Shown: piece after piece, positions 52,401-55,140 of the stretch
Position numbering within the stretch: the stretch's first letter is position 1
Layout of the letters: each line of letters starts with the position of its first letter
From: Angiostrongylus vasorum
Taxonomy: Eukaryota > Nematoda > Chromadorea > Rhabditida > Metastrongylidae
Reading direction: 5' to 3'
Length of the DNA stretch: 64,000 bases
Assembly: GCA_018806985.1 (NCBI GenBank)
Contig: JADANN010000311.1
Coordinates: 1,054,001 to 1,118,000 of the forward strand
Program-made: the position numbers and the translations under genes
Notes under the pieces: model-generated
Told to the model about the DNA's origin: nothing
Seen by the model: the letters and a program-made list of their open reading frames with translations, nothing else
Database searches by the model: none

Positions 52401-52907
52401 TCCTAGGCTTCACATGTATTTTTGCGCAAAACACCATAGATAAGAACGTTACTTGACCACAAAGTTTCCTTACTGAAATTTTCTATGCCGCACTGCCTCA
52501 TTTCATAGACTACACCACTACTGCGATTTTCAAAAAACAAGTTAATAGTATTTCGCTCAATAATTCTTCTGTCCCATTTATGTAGTTATATTACATCTTG
52601 AATAACAACACACTGTTCTACCTTAACCTTTGTTTCCTTTCTGGATCTTCGTGGTACGCGTTTAACCTTTCCCGACCCCGTGTTTTCTTTTTCCGATGTT
52701 GATTGTTTGTTTTTGAATACGTTAAATTTTAAACATTTCTTTTCCTAGAAATATTACATCCGAGGAAAATTTCACTTCGAGAGGTACTTCATAAATGAAC
52801 AAAACAAACCTGCACTTGTTTCGAATTTGACAAATTCTCACCTCCAGCGACGATTGTTGCCTACGCCGATACAGCAGATTGCAGGAGATTACGAATTTCG
52901 TGACTGA
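10342..52907 (+). CDS. rhgf-1: RhoGEF of the PDZ-RhoGEF/LARG family, 31-exon model
   Basis: Guanine-nucleotide exchange factor predicted to load GTP on RHO-1 at the plasma membrane. Visible domains in order: PDZ (exons 2-4), RGS-like LH domain (8-12), C1 (14), DH (18-22), PH (23-25), coiled coil (29). This architecture is specific to the family that couples G-alpha-12/13 to Rho; in C. elegans RHGF-1 acts downstream of GPA-12 in motor neurons (known for the family, not shown here). I joined exons by splice consensus, phase and homology, giving about 1358 residues. All junctions keep frame except exon 18 to 19, which needs one T removed. Introns reach 6.3 kb and hold many repeats. The start is the ATG at 10342, 32 bases after a possible trans-splice acceptor. 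The end is either a TGA at 52905 or, if exon 30 is not spliced, a TAA at 50421. Domain identity is firm; the first exon and the extreme C-terminus are less so. Confidence 0.93.
10460..12805 (+). other. rhgf-1 intron 1, first part
   Basis: A pyrimidine-rich, AT-rich intron with no exon, repeat or RNA gene that I recognise. Polypyrimidine runs are dense at 11450-11580. Confidence 0.6.
12806..13200. repeat. Fold-back element, about 125-base arms
   Basis: 12806-12930 is the reverse complement of about 13068-13200 with modest divergence; for instance, ttgataaacaac... on the left pairs with gttgtttatcaa on the right. The arms contain GAGTCGGATC and GACGTCGAAACG, which resemble motifs in the elements at 22678 and 47489. 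No transposase is inside, so this is a MITE-like, non-autonomous element. Confidence 0.75.
13285..14714 (+). other. rhgf-1 intron 1, middle part
   Basis: Nothing recognised. Short tri-nucleotide runs (agtagtagt, about 13815) make spurious open frames. Confidence 0.55.
14715..14985 (+). repeat. SINE-1 copy, diverged
   Basis: Head atggacagtggttaaaggc, then a B-box-like agttcaaacc and family body words (caccgagcgc-like end near 14970). One of the older copies. Confidence 0.5.
15850..16019 (+). CDS. rhgf-1: rhgf-1 exon 2: first half of PDZ domain
   Basis: The acceptor is TTTAAG (A at -3) and the donor GTAAGT. The translation contains the PDZ carboxylate-binding loop GYGFTV (about residues 61-66) and the conserved AGVRQGDRILKV strand-turn. 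In this family the PDZ binds C-terminal tails of membrane receptors such as plexin-B and recruits the exchange factor to the membrane. Confidence 0.93.
16020..18193 (+). other. rhgf-1 introns 2 and 3
   Basis: Apart from exon 3 (17023-17080) I see no features. No repeat shared with the rest of the window was noticed. Confidence 0.55.
17023..17080 (+). CDS. rhgf-1: rhgf-1 exon 3: PDZ domain, middle
   Basis: A 58-base exon encoding VNGMPVTSSNHLDVVRMISG, the helix alpha-B part of the PDZ fold. It continues the exon 2 frame with VNG and ends in phase 1. The acceptor is TTTTAG and the donor GTACTA. Confidence 0.92.
18194..18309 (+). CDS. rhgf-1: rhgf-1 exon 4: end of PDZ and linker
   Basis: Begins with GQNVVLTLLGS, the last PDZ strand; LTLLGS is shared with vertebrate LARG and PDZ-RhoGEF. 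A linker with GSIHDPVLIE follows. The acceptor is TTTTTAAG, another A at -3, and the donor is GTGAGA. The phase is 0 at the end. Confidence 0.93.
18379..18465 (+). CDS. rhgf-1: rhgf-1 exon 5: charged helical linker
   Basis: Encodes NTVKEDWKRKRKELLNQMLD and then DERRHAEV, a strongly charged, probably helical segment between PDZ and LH. The intron before it is only 69 bases and ends in TTTAAG. The donor is uncertain by three bases: GTAATT at 18466 or GTGGTA at 18463; both keep frame. Confidence 0.85.
18466..22677 (+). other. rhgf-1 intron 5, first part
   Basis: The largest intron of the gene (to 24800). A perfect AT dinucleotide tract lies at about 21607-21627. No exon, RNA gene or clear transposon is visible before the fold-back element at 22678. 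Confidence 0.55.
22678..23150. repeat. Fold-back element, about 115-base arms
   Basis: 22678-22795 is the reverse complement of about 23030-23150; attcacaatagctgac pairs with gtcagctattgtgagt. The outer ends contain ATTCACTATTTTT and its complement. The inner part (about 22870-23000) is AT-rich. The arms share the word CGTCAGC/CGAAA with the element at 47489, suggesting one superfamily. Confidence 0.75.
23151..24271 (+). other. rhgf-1 intron 5, second part
   Basis: AT-rich intron with poly-T runs. Nothing else recognised. Confidence 0.5.
24272..24550 (+). repeat. SINE-1 copy
   Basis: Well preserved: head gtgtagcgtagtggtcgg, then accaagcctcccatctc, ggcaaattggtatcaaact, and aatccctcagggattgatca at about 24507, in the family order. 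Confidence 0.75.
24801..24938 (+). CDS. rhgf-1: rhgf-1 exon 6: helical linker
   Basis: Encodes 46 residues of heptad-like character, including LDRALKRIVSLQSQLHHVK. It follows a strong TTTTTCTACAG acceptor and ends phase 0 at GTTTGT. It lies between the PDZ and LH domains, where LARG-type proteins also carry helical or coiled linker. Confidence 0.9.
25080..25550. repeat. Two SINE-2 copies in inverted orientation
   Basis: 25080-25345 is on the minus strand (gaatgatctaagaagcacaa at its end) and 25365-25550 on the plus strand (gaacaagggcctcggtt, ggttcaaaaccc, tatctcagcactcctgt). The heads face each other across about 20 bases, so an intron 6 transcript could fold into a hairpin. Confidence 0.6.
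25589..25669 (+). CDS. rhgf-1: rhgf-1 exon 7: acidic linker
   Basis: An 81-base exon rich in Asp and Glu (DGDTDDDETESLPGKF), in phase 0 at both ends. The acceptor is TTATGCAG and the donor GTTGCT. No domain is recognised. The start could alternatively be 18 bases later at another CAG, in frame. Confidence 0.8.
25670..27899 (+). other. rhgf-1 introns 7 and 8 (part)
   Basis: Apart from exon 8 there is no supported feature. An open frame of 123 codons at 27159-27530 has no homology, no codon character and no splice context. Confidence 0.5.
26554..26661 (+). CDS. rhgf-1: rhgf-1 exon 8: start of RGS-like LH domain
   Basis: Contains HPAHLAVFINYLLSNASPNS, a close match to the opening helix of the LH (RGS-homology) domain of LARG and p115-RhoGEF. 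This domain binds activated G-alpha-12/13. The acceptor is CATTTTTAG and the donor GTGAGT; phase 0. Confidence 0.95.
27900..28145 (-). repeat. SINE-1 copy
   Basis: Read on the minus strand it shows the family body (gtaccacacttgtctgagag, then ctcgatacatcggtaggcca and cgaatgcatgacgcatccct). It lies about 125 bases before exon 9. Confidence 0.7.
28271..28426 (+). CDS. rhgf-1: rhgf-1 exon 9: LH domain
   Basis: Fifty-two codons after a TTTTTTTCAG acceptor. FFYVITDAFQNAQGAPKDFR aligns with the LH core helices of mammalian RGS-RhoGEFs, and RWAFEIFTTF with the next. An AluI-like tRNA-SINE remnant lies just upstream on the minus strand, ending at about 28140. Confidence 0.95.
28810..28945 (+). CDS. 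rhgf-1: rhgf-1 exon 10: LH domain
   Basis: Encodes the helix pair ending in DINEHMANFRQKRQLG, which matches the family signature of a (Y/F)R-x-KR-x-LGLG turn. It ends in phase 1 before GTGAAT. The acceptor is ATATTTCAG. Confidence 0.95.
29060..30130 (-). mobile_element. RTE-B retrotransposon copy, internally deleted
   Basis: On the minus strand, 30130 to about 29420 holds the leader and the N-terminal endonuclease region in several frames. At about 29400 it jumps to the post-palm part of the reverse transcriptase (FTLNGINFSECSSYVYLSRE, about 29290-29230). The catalytic palm is missing, as is the 3' end. It lies in the intron between rhgf-1 exons 10 and 11. Confidence 0.65.
30131..30714 (+). 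other. rhgf-1 intron 10, remainder
   Basis: Nothing recognised between the retroelement and exon 11. Confidence 0.5.
30715..30785 (+). CDS. rhgf-1: rhgf-1 exon 11: LH domain
   Basis: A short 71-base exon that completes the LGLG motif with exon 10 and encodes GTFFDANQLAHLVRGD. The phase 1 to phase 0 fit is exact. The donor is GTTTGT. An internally deleted retroelement fills most of the intron before it. Confidence 0.93.
31060..31770 (+). repeat. SINE-2 copies
   Basis: 31060-31240 is one unit (taatcgcgggttcagag, tatctcagcatctctgtg). 31425-31770 is a tail followed by a second full unit with a good B box, gcaggttcgaatctgg at about 31662, then ttgtggttgtatttcacat. This is the clearest example for deriving the family consensus. 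Confidence 0.7.
32003..32119 (+). CDS. rhgf-1: rhgf-1 exon 12: end of LH domain
   Basis: Thirty-nine codons, including VGEQVMFRALENVIGSSGDF, aligned with the last LH helices. The acceptor is GACTCCAG and the donor GTATGT, phase 0. The domain closes here at about residue 452. Confidence 0.93.
32120..32810 (+). other. rhgf-1 intron 12, first part
   Basis: No feature recognised apart from a short TA run after exon 12. Confidence 0.5.
32811..33410 (-). pseudogene. Mariner transposase remnant
   Basis: Read on the minus strand, the 3' part encodes SHFFKRLDSVLREKSFTNLA followed by a FNELVASK-type end and VDSSGLYLD, matching the C-terminal third of mariner transposases. Farther upstream, in changing frames, are MLHDKMRRSSEWL and RPHVA, the zone around the second catalytic Asp. 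Stops and frameshifts are frequent, so it is inactive. I did not find its terminal inverted repeats. Confidence 0.7.
33640..33910 (+). repeat. SINE-1 copy inside the inverted duplication
   Basis: Head gccagtggtcatagatgcc, gattcgatggc in B-box position, then ctggcaggataacagcactg and gactgcatgacgcctccctc. Its partner copy is at 54710-54975 on the other strand. Confidence 0.65.
34085..34420 (-). mobile_element. Non-autonomous RTE-A derivative (both ends, no coding part)
   Basis: On the minus strand it runs from the RTE-A leader (ggtgtcgggctgcgaaatac) through gtagaccaataccaggatcc and then directly to the 3' tail (gccgagaccggcacaacc). Everything between, endonuclease and reverse transcriptase, is absent. 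The same structure occurs at 54205-54545 and about 61225-61600. Confidence 0.65.
34597..35129 (+). other. rhgf-1 intron 12, end, with AT microsatellite
   Basis: 34800-34905 is a run of TA, CATA and TATC units. The tract makes a spurious Tyr/Ile-rich open frame on the minus strand. Nothing else recognised. Confidence 0.6.
35130..35258 (+). CDS. rhgf-1: rhgf-1 exon 13: linker before C1
   Basis: Encodes STAWEKMIERYPQF followed by a Lys-rich tail (KEKSGKSRKPPSSLKAKAQ). This basic stretch may help membrane contact next to the C1 domain (inference). The acceptor is CTTTACAG and the donor GTGGGT, phase 0. Confidence 0.9.
35442..35633 (+). CDS. rhgf-1: rhgf-1 exon 14: C1 zinc-binding domain
   Basis: One exon holds the whole C1 module. 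Spacing is H-x12-C-x2-C-x13-C-x2-C-x4-H-x2-C-x7-C, so all eight zinc ligands are present (about residues 499-548). Loop residues differ from phorbol-ester-binding C1 domains, so it is probably an atypical C1, as in the C. elegans protein. The acceptor is GGATTTAAG (A at -3); the donor is GTATTT. Confidence 0.95.
35634..36629 (+). other. rhgf-1 intron 14, first part
   Basis: No exon or repeat recognised before the RTE-B 3' end at 36630. Confidence 0.5.
36630..37880 (-). mobile_element. RTE-B copy, 5'-truncated, with reverse-transcriptase palm and 3' end
   Basis: Starts on the minus strand near 37880 with LKKAFDSIQVETVMEAFDSQ (palm region A), then GDTISPK-like sequence and QLRYLRFVDEIVPVTPS at about 37470. 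The catalytic FADD-type box reads FVDE, so the second Asp is lost. The C-terminal region and the 3' terminus (tandem ATCACCTGT words, 36630-36650) follow. There are frameshifts. It is inactive. Confidence 0.75.
38221..38376 (+). CDS. rhgf-1: rhgf-1 exon 15: Ser-rich linker
   Basis: Fifty-two codons of low-order linker containing STSSDSGIGQE and GRSHSMRNR, which look like phosphorylation-prone Ser sites (inference). The acceptor is CCATTTAG and the donor GTGAGC, phase 0. Confidence 0.9.
38470..38615 (+). CDS. rhgf-1: rhgf-1 exon 16: acidic linker
   Basis: Separated from exon 15 by only 93 bases. It encodes DRSTPSWGSDLPPADEEEEG and a basic end, RRVRSVESRSEA. Ends in phase 2 at GTAATG. No domain is recognised. 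Confidence 0.9.
38700..39035. repeat. SINE-2 pair, inverted
   Basis: 38700-38840 is on the minus strand and 38845-39035 on the plus strand (gagaaaggcaaagcgaagg, attcgaagcccagccgagg, ggcggtaaataaaag). The heads face each other, as at 25080-25550. It sits in the intron between exons 16 and 17. Confidence 0.6.
39068..39149 (+). CDS. rhgf-1: rhgf-1 exon 17: Ser-rich linker
   Basis: Completes an Arg codon from exon 16 and encodes MTLDLQSNSGSSTSMSQIDD. The donor GTAGGT opens a 3.5 kb intron filled mainly by a minus-strand RTE-A copy that carries an inverted copy of the PH exons. Confidence 0.88.
39240..42240 (-). mobile_element. RTE-A copy carrying an inverted rhgf-1 fragment
   Basis: Minus strand. 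42190-41870 is the start of the endonuclease (FCTYSTRTLSTDANLHAVLE). 41730-41430 is its later part (GERNENGNRLAGLLSAARLF). At 41355 the element is interrupted by the PH-exon fragment, and resumes at about 41110. 40675-39940 is the reverse transcriptase (DRSDLRNYRPTCLLSVLYKL, then VLTFVDYEKAF). The catalytic box reads LRFADVVFS, one Asp short. The C-terminal region reaches about 39250. Several frameshifts make it inactive. Confidence 0.75.
41117..41355 (-). pseudogene. Inverted partial copy of rhgf-1 exons 23-24 with their intron
   Basis: The reverse complement of 45560-45797: the end of exon 23, the whole intron 23 and the first part of exon 24. Nearly gap-free over 239 bases. By eye roughly one base in ten differs, in intron and exon alike. 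Because the intron is kept, the copy came from DNA, not mRNA. It stands in rhgf-1's own intron 17, inside the RTE-A copy. Confidence 0.85.
42241..42625 (+). other. rhgf-1 intron 17, end
   Basis: AT-rich run with repeated TAATAATA words just before exon 18. No other feature. Confidence 0.5.
42626..42785 (+). CDS. rhgf-1: rhgf-1 exon 18: approach to and start of DH domain
   Basis: Encodes an acidic stretch (EDDSDLELETEAPPLDHF), then WDVIRHLKPKEKKRQEVIN. The last residues open the first DH helix (conserved region 1), as in LARG. The acceptor is AACTTAAG (A at -3) and the donor GTATTT after phase 1. Open reading continues past the donor to a TGA at 42837, but that extension does not look like DH sequence. 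Confidence 0.92.
42968..43153 (+). CDS. rhgf-1: rhgf-1 exon 19: DH domain CR1, with a frame conflict at its start
   Basis: Encodes HTERTHVRNLKILLRVFYKP and SPEVVHLLFANLDQLLEIHT, unmistakable DH sequence. The acceptor TTTCTTTCAG is excellent. Joining phase 1 from exon 18 gives Glu-Leu-Phe as the family expects, but then four Ts stand where three would keep frame, at about 42973-42976. This is either a sequencing/assembly indel or a real lesion. Ends phase 0 at GTACAT. Confidence 0.9.
43454..43605 (+). CDS. rhgf-1: rhgf-1 exon 20: DH domain, middle
   Basis: Encodes WRRDPTLNGLYGNVGELLEK and QVTSTFCQHQQHALEILRTR, matching the TFCSNQ...ALE segment of LARG DH. The acceptor is GATTGCAG and the phase is 2 at the end. 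The tRNA-like SINE just after it is intronic. Confidence 0.94.
43676..43975 (+). repeat. SINE-1 copy, best preserved
   Basis: Begins gggggcgtgtggcgcagtgc (A-box-like), then caccaagccttccatccctc, gcaaattggtaccagagttg, ggcaggatagcaacactggc, atcggtaggccaccgcgagt and tgcatggcgcatccctcagg, ending near gattgatcaatgcc. It follows exon 20 by 70 bases. This copy fixes the family boundaries at about 290-300 bases. Confidence 0.8.
44160..44415 (+). repeat. SINE-1 copy with clear tRNA promoter boxes
   Basis: tggccccgtggttagaggtg (A box) and gttggttcgattccgcac (B box, about 44205) are textbook internal pol III promoter words. The body ends catggcgcatccctcagggg. It supports a tRNA origin for the family. 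Confidence 0.8.
44711..44882 (+). CDS. rhgf-1: rhgf-1 exon 21: DH domain CR3, catalytic core
   Basis: Contains LCRKLQLKDMIPVEMQRLVK and YPLLLETIAKYT. QRLxKYPLLL is the most conserved DH motif and packs on Rho switch regions to expel nucleotide. The core residues look intact. The acceptor is AATTTAAG (A at -3) and the donor GTTTGT. Confidence 0.96.
45208..45386 (+). CDS. rhgf-1: rhgf-1 exon 22: last DH helix and DH-PH linker
   Basis: Encodes LLRTVVSAKRILSAVNTAKR and RLEELQRRLDT, the long C-terminal DH helix running into the PH domain. The acceptor GGTTCCAG is read in phase 0, and the exon ends in phase 2 before GTGCAT. Confidence 0.93.
45535..45670 (+). CDS. rhgf-1: rhgf-1 exon 23: start of PH domain
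   Basis: Encodes LVHDGPLTCRFNRGK and ELHVVLLENMLVFLTKH, the first PH strands; in LARG the PH domain assists exchange and contacts Rho. The acceptor is CTTCTTTAG. Bases from 45560 onward are also present as an inverted copy at 41117-41355 in an upstream intron. Confidence 0.95.
45749..45915 (+). CDS. rhgf-1: rhgf-1 exon 24: PH domain, second half
   Basis: Encodes WSPIMPLAPLIAKEKANDKR and NTQYGAQIYELVAGT, matching the AQIYELVA strand of LARG PH. The donor is at AAAAC|GTGGGT, in phase 2, which rebuilds Lys-Thr-Trp-Phe-Lys with exon 25. Bases up to 45797 are matched by the inverted intronic copy. Confidence 0.95.
46229..46291 (+). CDS. rhgf-1: rhgf-1 exon 25: PH C-terminal helix
   Basis: A 63-base exon encoding WFKLISDQIDNDRKHQTQGV, whose WxxLI pattern is the end helix of a PH domain. 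The acceptor is TCTTTTTAG and the donor GTAAGT, phase 2 to phase 2. Confidence 0.92.
46560..46617 (+). CDS. rhgf-1: rhgf-1 exon 26: Ser-rich tail segment
   Basis: Encodes NFEVSTSSSLDSESLAK. Small but with a good acceptor (TTCTTTAG) and donor (GTAATG), and both phases fit. No domain. Confidence 0.85.
46675..47002 (+). CDS. rhgf-1: rhgf-1 exon 27: long tail exon
   Basis: The longest coding exon: 109 codons, beginning VHVLTHPRLVNASEITVQQP. It includes TPTERLRRSDDIIFQALLTK and a helix-rich stretch, RTEELEKLTELLGSLSVSDL. The tail after PH in this family regulates activity and oligomerisation. Ends phase 1 at GTTGGT; reading past the donor gives unconvincing sequence. Confidence 0.92.
47110..47489 (-). 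repeat. SINE-2 copies
   Basis: Minus-strand unit 47110-47420, followed by the tail of another (47420-47489, ttactgcctactcttttta). The second unit resumes at 48117 after a fold-back element, so it was split by insertion. Confidence 0.7.
47484..48122. mobile_element. Fold-back element inserted in a SINE-2, flanked by TATAACT
   Basis: The arms 47489-47625 and about 47955-48092 are reverse complements: gaggttggcataggtcctcg pairs with the arm around gacctataccaacc. The right side has about 25 extra terminal bases (aagtcggtcttttgag). TATAACT occurs at 47477-47483 and again at 48123-48129, the likely target duplication. The interior (47640-47940) shows no open frame of note. Non-autonomous. Confidence 0.75.
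48117..48300 (-). repeat. SINE-2, second half of the interrupted copy
   Basis: Continues the unit that stops at 47489 (aacttcaatgatgctgag onward), ending gttctatcgatctctgcca. Confidence 0.7.
48505..48830. repeat. SINE-2 pair, inverted
   Basis: 48505-48740 is on the minus strand (ttactgcccattattttttc to the head ctcagttgggctt). 48744-48830 is a short plus-strand piece (ggggtaatcgtttggtcgac). The pieces are diverged. Located in intron 27. Confidence 0.5.
49021..49121 (+). CDS. rhgf-1: rhgf-1 exon 28: tail linker
   Basis: Completes a Gly codon, then encodes MNAKKEVNEANPGTSMLLLD and DTEKDLPSVPCYK. The acceptor is TGTTCACAG and the donor GTACAT, phase 0 at the end. The 2 kb intron before it is filled with SINE-2 copies and a fold-back element. 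Confidence 0.88.
49264..49374 (+). CDS. rhgf-1: rhgf-1 exon 29: C-terminal coiled coil
   Basis: Encodes 37 residues including PLMNHLKALMQVVQDQQSEL, a clear heptad pattern, likely a self-association coil (known for the C-terminus of LARG and PDZ-RhoGEF). The acceptor is GATGATTTAG and the donor GTTTGT. An alternative acceptor (AACAG) 14 bases upstream opens a different frame that ends in this exon. Confidence 0.88.
49540..49830 (-). repeat. SINE-3 copy
   Basis: On the minus strand a tRNA-like head (aggcgttagttcgatcctcg, about 49790-49770) leads to the body with GATGAAATCCTCAAGCAGCA. In the intron between exons 29 and 30. Confidence 0.55.
50280..50423 (+). CDS. rhgf-1: rhgf-1 exon 30: penultimate exon or alternative 3' end
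   Basis: Reads in phase 0 from TTCAATGATCAG or 12 bases later. A perfect GTAAGT donor at 50325 would end the exon at 50324 and join the final exon in phase 0. If the donor is ignored, reading continues through KLITKRQRTPSVQPST to a TAA at 50421, and the extra residues also look coding-like. I take 50280-50324 for the long form and the full span for the short form. Confidence 0.7.
   Translation, partial: FNDQELAECGSRDRSVSEETLTECTTDPPERKLITKRQRTPSVQPST
50424..52748 (+). other. rhgf-1 intron 30 or downstream DNA of the short form
   Basis: No further exon with homology. The tract attcgattcgattcgatttt (about 51698) is a small pentanucleotide repeat. AATAAA at about 50928 could end the short form. 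Confidence 0.5.
52749..52907 (+). CDS. rhgf-1: rhgf-1 exon 31: candidate last exon
   Basis: After a CTTTTCCTAG acceptor, an open frame of 52 codons (including NSHLQRRLLPTPIQQIAGDY) runs to TGA at 52905. Phase 0 fits the GTAAGT donor of exon 30. A polyadenylation signal follows 83 bases after the stop. I recognise no domain, so the assignment rests on splice signals, phase and the poly(A) signal. Confidence 0.6.
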   Translation, partial: KYYIRGKFHFERYFINEQNKPALVSNLTNSHLQRRLLPTPIQQIAGDYEFRD

Positions 52908-52989
52908 GATTACTAAAGGCTGGCTGTTAACTGGCTACCACAAGTGTTTTTGCATAACCTAAACTGATATGTGAATGATAGTCTTGTTA

Positions 52990-52995
52990 AATAAA
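52990..52995 (+). terminator. Polyadenylation signal AATAAA for rhgf-1 long form
   Basis: A canonical AATAAA lies 83 bases after the TGA at 52905, a usual 3' UTR length for nematode genes. A second AATAAA at about 50928 could serve the short form ending at 50423. Confidence 0.55.
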
Positions 52996-53094
52996 TGTGG
53001 TGTTCGTCACCAACAATCTTACTTGTAGCTATTTGCGCTTTTTATAGGAGTCTAAGCTCAGTGAATTAATTTTTGTCCTCCTTTACGGGTGATT

Positions 53095-53270
53095 GCTGAC
53101 AGCAGCTGTAGGAAAAAACTAGTCGAGAGAAAGGCAAACGAAGAGCCTCGTTGGTGCAGTGTATAATACGTGCGCTCCCGGAGAGGGTATTCGCGGGTTC
53201 GTATCTTAATTAAGGTTTTGAGCTTTGCTATCTCAGCATCTTAAAGTTTTCATACTTTTAACGTTACATA
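53095..53270 (+). repeat. SINE-2 copy
   Basis: gagagaaaggcaaacgaaga, then attcgcgggttcgtatc in B-box position and gctatctcagcatctt. It begins about 80 bases after the presumed rhgf-1 poly(A) site. Confidence 0.65.
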
Positions 53271-53428
53271 TAAGGGACATTTTGCCTAAGCAGTCCCTTC
53301 ATTAAGCAGACTTTTGCAGACGACTGACAATATTTGAACATCAAAAAATTTACATGACGGTTTATCATCTCAATTTCAAGTCCGTTATTTTACCTAATAC
53401 CCGACTATTTCTCATTCTTTTAATTCAG

Positions 53429-53507
53429 TTTCTTCTAACGAAATATCCGAGCGTTACTTACGTCACATTAGTTGAACACTCAGCTGGCGCACAGCTGGCT
53501 TTTAAAG
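53429..53507 (+). pseudogene. Exon-like fragment of an alpha/beta hydrolase
   Basis: Flanked by TTAATTCAG and a GTTTGT donor, it encodes 26 residues including KYPSVTYVTLVEHSAGAQLA. This fits the nucleophile elbow of arylformamidase (kynurenine formamidase)-type hydrolases, normally GHSAGAHLA; here the first Gly reads Glu. I found no neighbouring exon, so it is probably a displaced or decaying exon. It could be chance, but splice signals and motif agree. Confidence 0.35.
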
Positions 53508-54204
53508 GTTTGTGATGCTGCAATATTTTATTTAGACAGCGACAGTGTTTGCCTATGTGCATTTTAACATTGGATTTCCATACGTGTGGTAGATTTAATA
53601 CCGAATAACTGCGAGGTTGCGTTGCGCTTCTCCAGCTGACGGATATTCGGTTAAATTGGGTCGAAAGCGACCAGGTACTAGCTATGAGATGTAAAACAGT
53701 TCATAGGATACGTGTACCATATTTTCTTCCTTTCGAATAGTTTTATTGAACTGAGTCGTATTTCATTAAGTTGCCTTCAGCCTACACTCATCTGCGGTCT
53801 CCACGCTTACAAAAGCTCGCTCTCTTAGCCAGTGTCTTCGACTTGCAAGAGCTTCCTGCATGCGAGATCGGTAGAGTTGTTGGGACAGTTTAATAATGTA
53901 GTATCGTGTAATTCTTCTCCCTTTTTCACTAAATTTTGCGTTTTGCAGTTTATTGCGCGAAGAAGCGAAGCTGAAGTCGTGGAGCTCATCCGAATAGGCA
54001 AACACGGAAGTTAAGGTGTTGTTGCTTCAATGACAGCGTGTAAGGTCCATGTTTTGCTGTCATTTAACAGCAGTTTTTTTTTCGAATGCTGTTTTATCAG
54101 ATATCACTTCAAAGCTCATTCTATACATTTTCGTTGCGTGAAATTGAAACATTTTTTTAAACTTTCTTTCCAACGGCTTACAGCCTCATCATAGCTGCGA
54201 GGTG

Positions 54205-54545
54205 TTCCCGGGTGTCGGGCTGCGAAATACATCGGAGGATTTATCCCTCAGTAGAACCTACCAAGCTTAGAAGGATTCCGGCGTTTCCACCAGGAAACCC
54301 AGCTAAGAGTAGACCAATACCAGGATCCACCACCGTCCTACTATCAAACCAGTGGACATGGGGGCAAACCTTCTTCTTATCCACAATGGCGGCGACCGCC
54401 TGTGGTGGTGACGACCTTAGCAGATTTTGGCTTGGCTGAACCCGGGACTCTAGGGATACACAATGGCTAAACTAGCAAAACTCCGAAGAAATTGAAATTA
54501 CGCCGAGACCGGCACAACCAGTGTGGACGGACCGTCCAAATATCC
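54205..54545 (+). mobile_element. Non-autonomous RTE-A derivative
   Basis: Leader (tgtcgggctgcgaaatacat) joined without coding sequence to the tail (gccgagaccggcacaaccag). Homologous to 34085-34420 and to the two ends of the longer copy at 4141-5725. Confidence 0.65.
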
Positions 54546-54709
54546 GAATAAGTATAATTGGATCATAGTATAAAATTTGTTGTTGATAAGCGTCAAAGGC
54601 TGGGATTTCAGACGTCAATACAGAAATTTGACAAGCTTATTTCCACGAATTCAAACTCGGACATAGTGCAACCATACGGCTCGAAACGTTTATGAGGTAT
54701 AAAGGATAA

Positions 54710-54975
54710 AAAGAATAAAGAATTTAGCGTTGGCCGACCGTTGAGGGAGGCGTCATGCAGTCGACTTCTTCAAACATCGTTATAGATGATTAAATAAGTA
54801 TCTGGCCTATATAATGGTTTGAGATGAAGTGCCAATGTATCGATTCAGTGCTGCTATCCTGCCAGACAAGACTGGTAGCAATTTGCAGAGTCCGTCAGGA
54901 AGGAAGCATCGGTGAGCCTAAGCGTGCCATCGAATCAATGAACACGTGTGTATTCTAGGGCATCTCTGACCACTG
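54710..54975 (-). repeat. SINE-1 copy inside the right arm
   Basis: Minus-strand family body (tgctatcctgccagacaaga read on plus). Partner of the copy at 33640. Confidence 0.65.
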
Positions 54976-55140
54976 GCTACACGCCCCTTCACTGGAGTGC
55001 AGAACGAAGAAAGTATTACCGAACGCACAGTAAATTTGACCCTCAAGATGAAGAAGGTTGCTCACTTCCTTCTGCTATTGACGACACTGAATTGAAGGTT
55101 TCTCCACAAGAAAATGTACACACAGCTGTTGAAAAACCAT

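Larger units (their letters stand above)
54031..55140 (+). repeat. Long inverted duplication, right arm
   Basis: The reverse complement of 33490-34596, with about one net indel in over 1 kb. It starts abruptly at tgacagcgtgtaagg. Similarity is high to about 55060 and then falls. It contains an RTE-A derivative and a SINE-1. It lies about 1 kb past the rhgf-1 poly(A) signal, so the two arms bracket exons 13-31. Confidence 0.85.
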
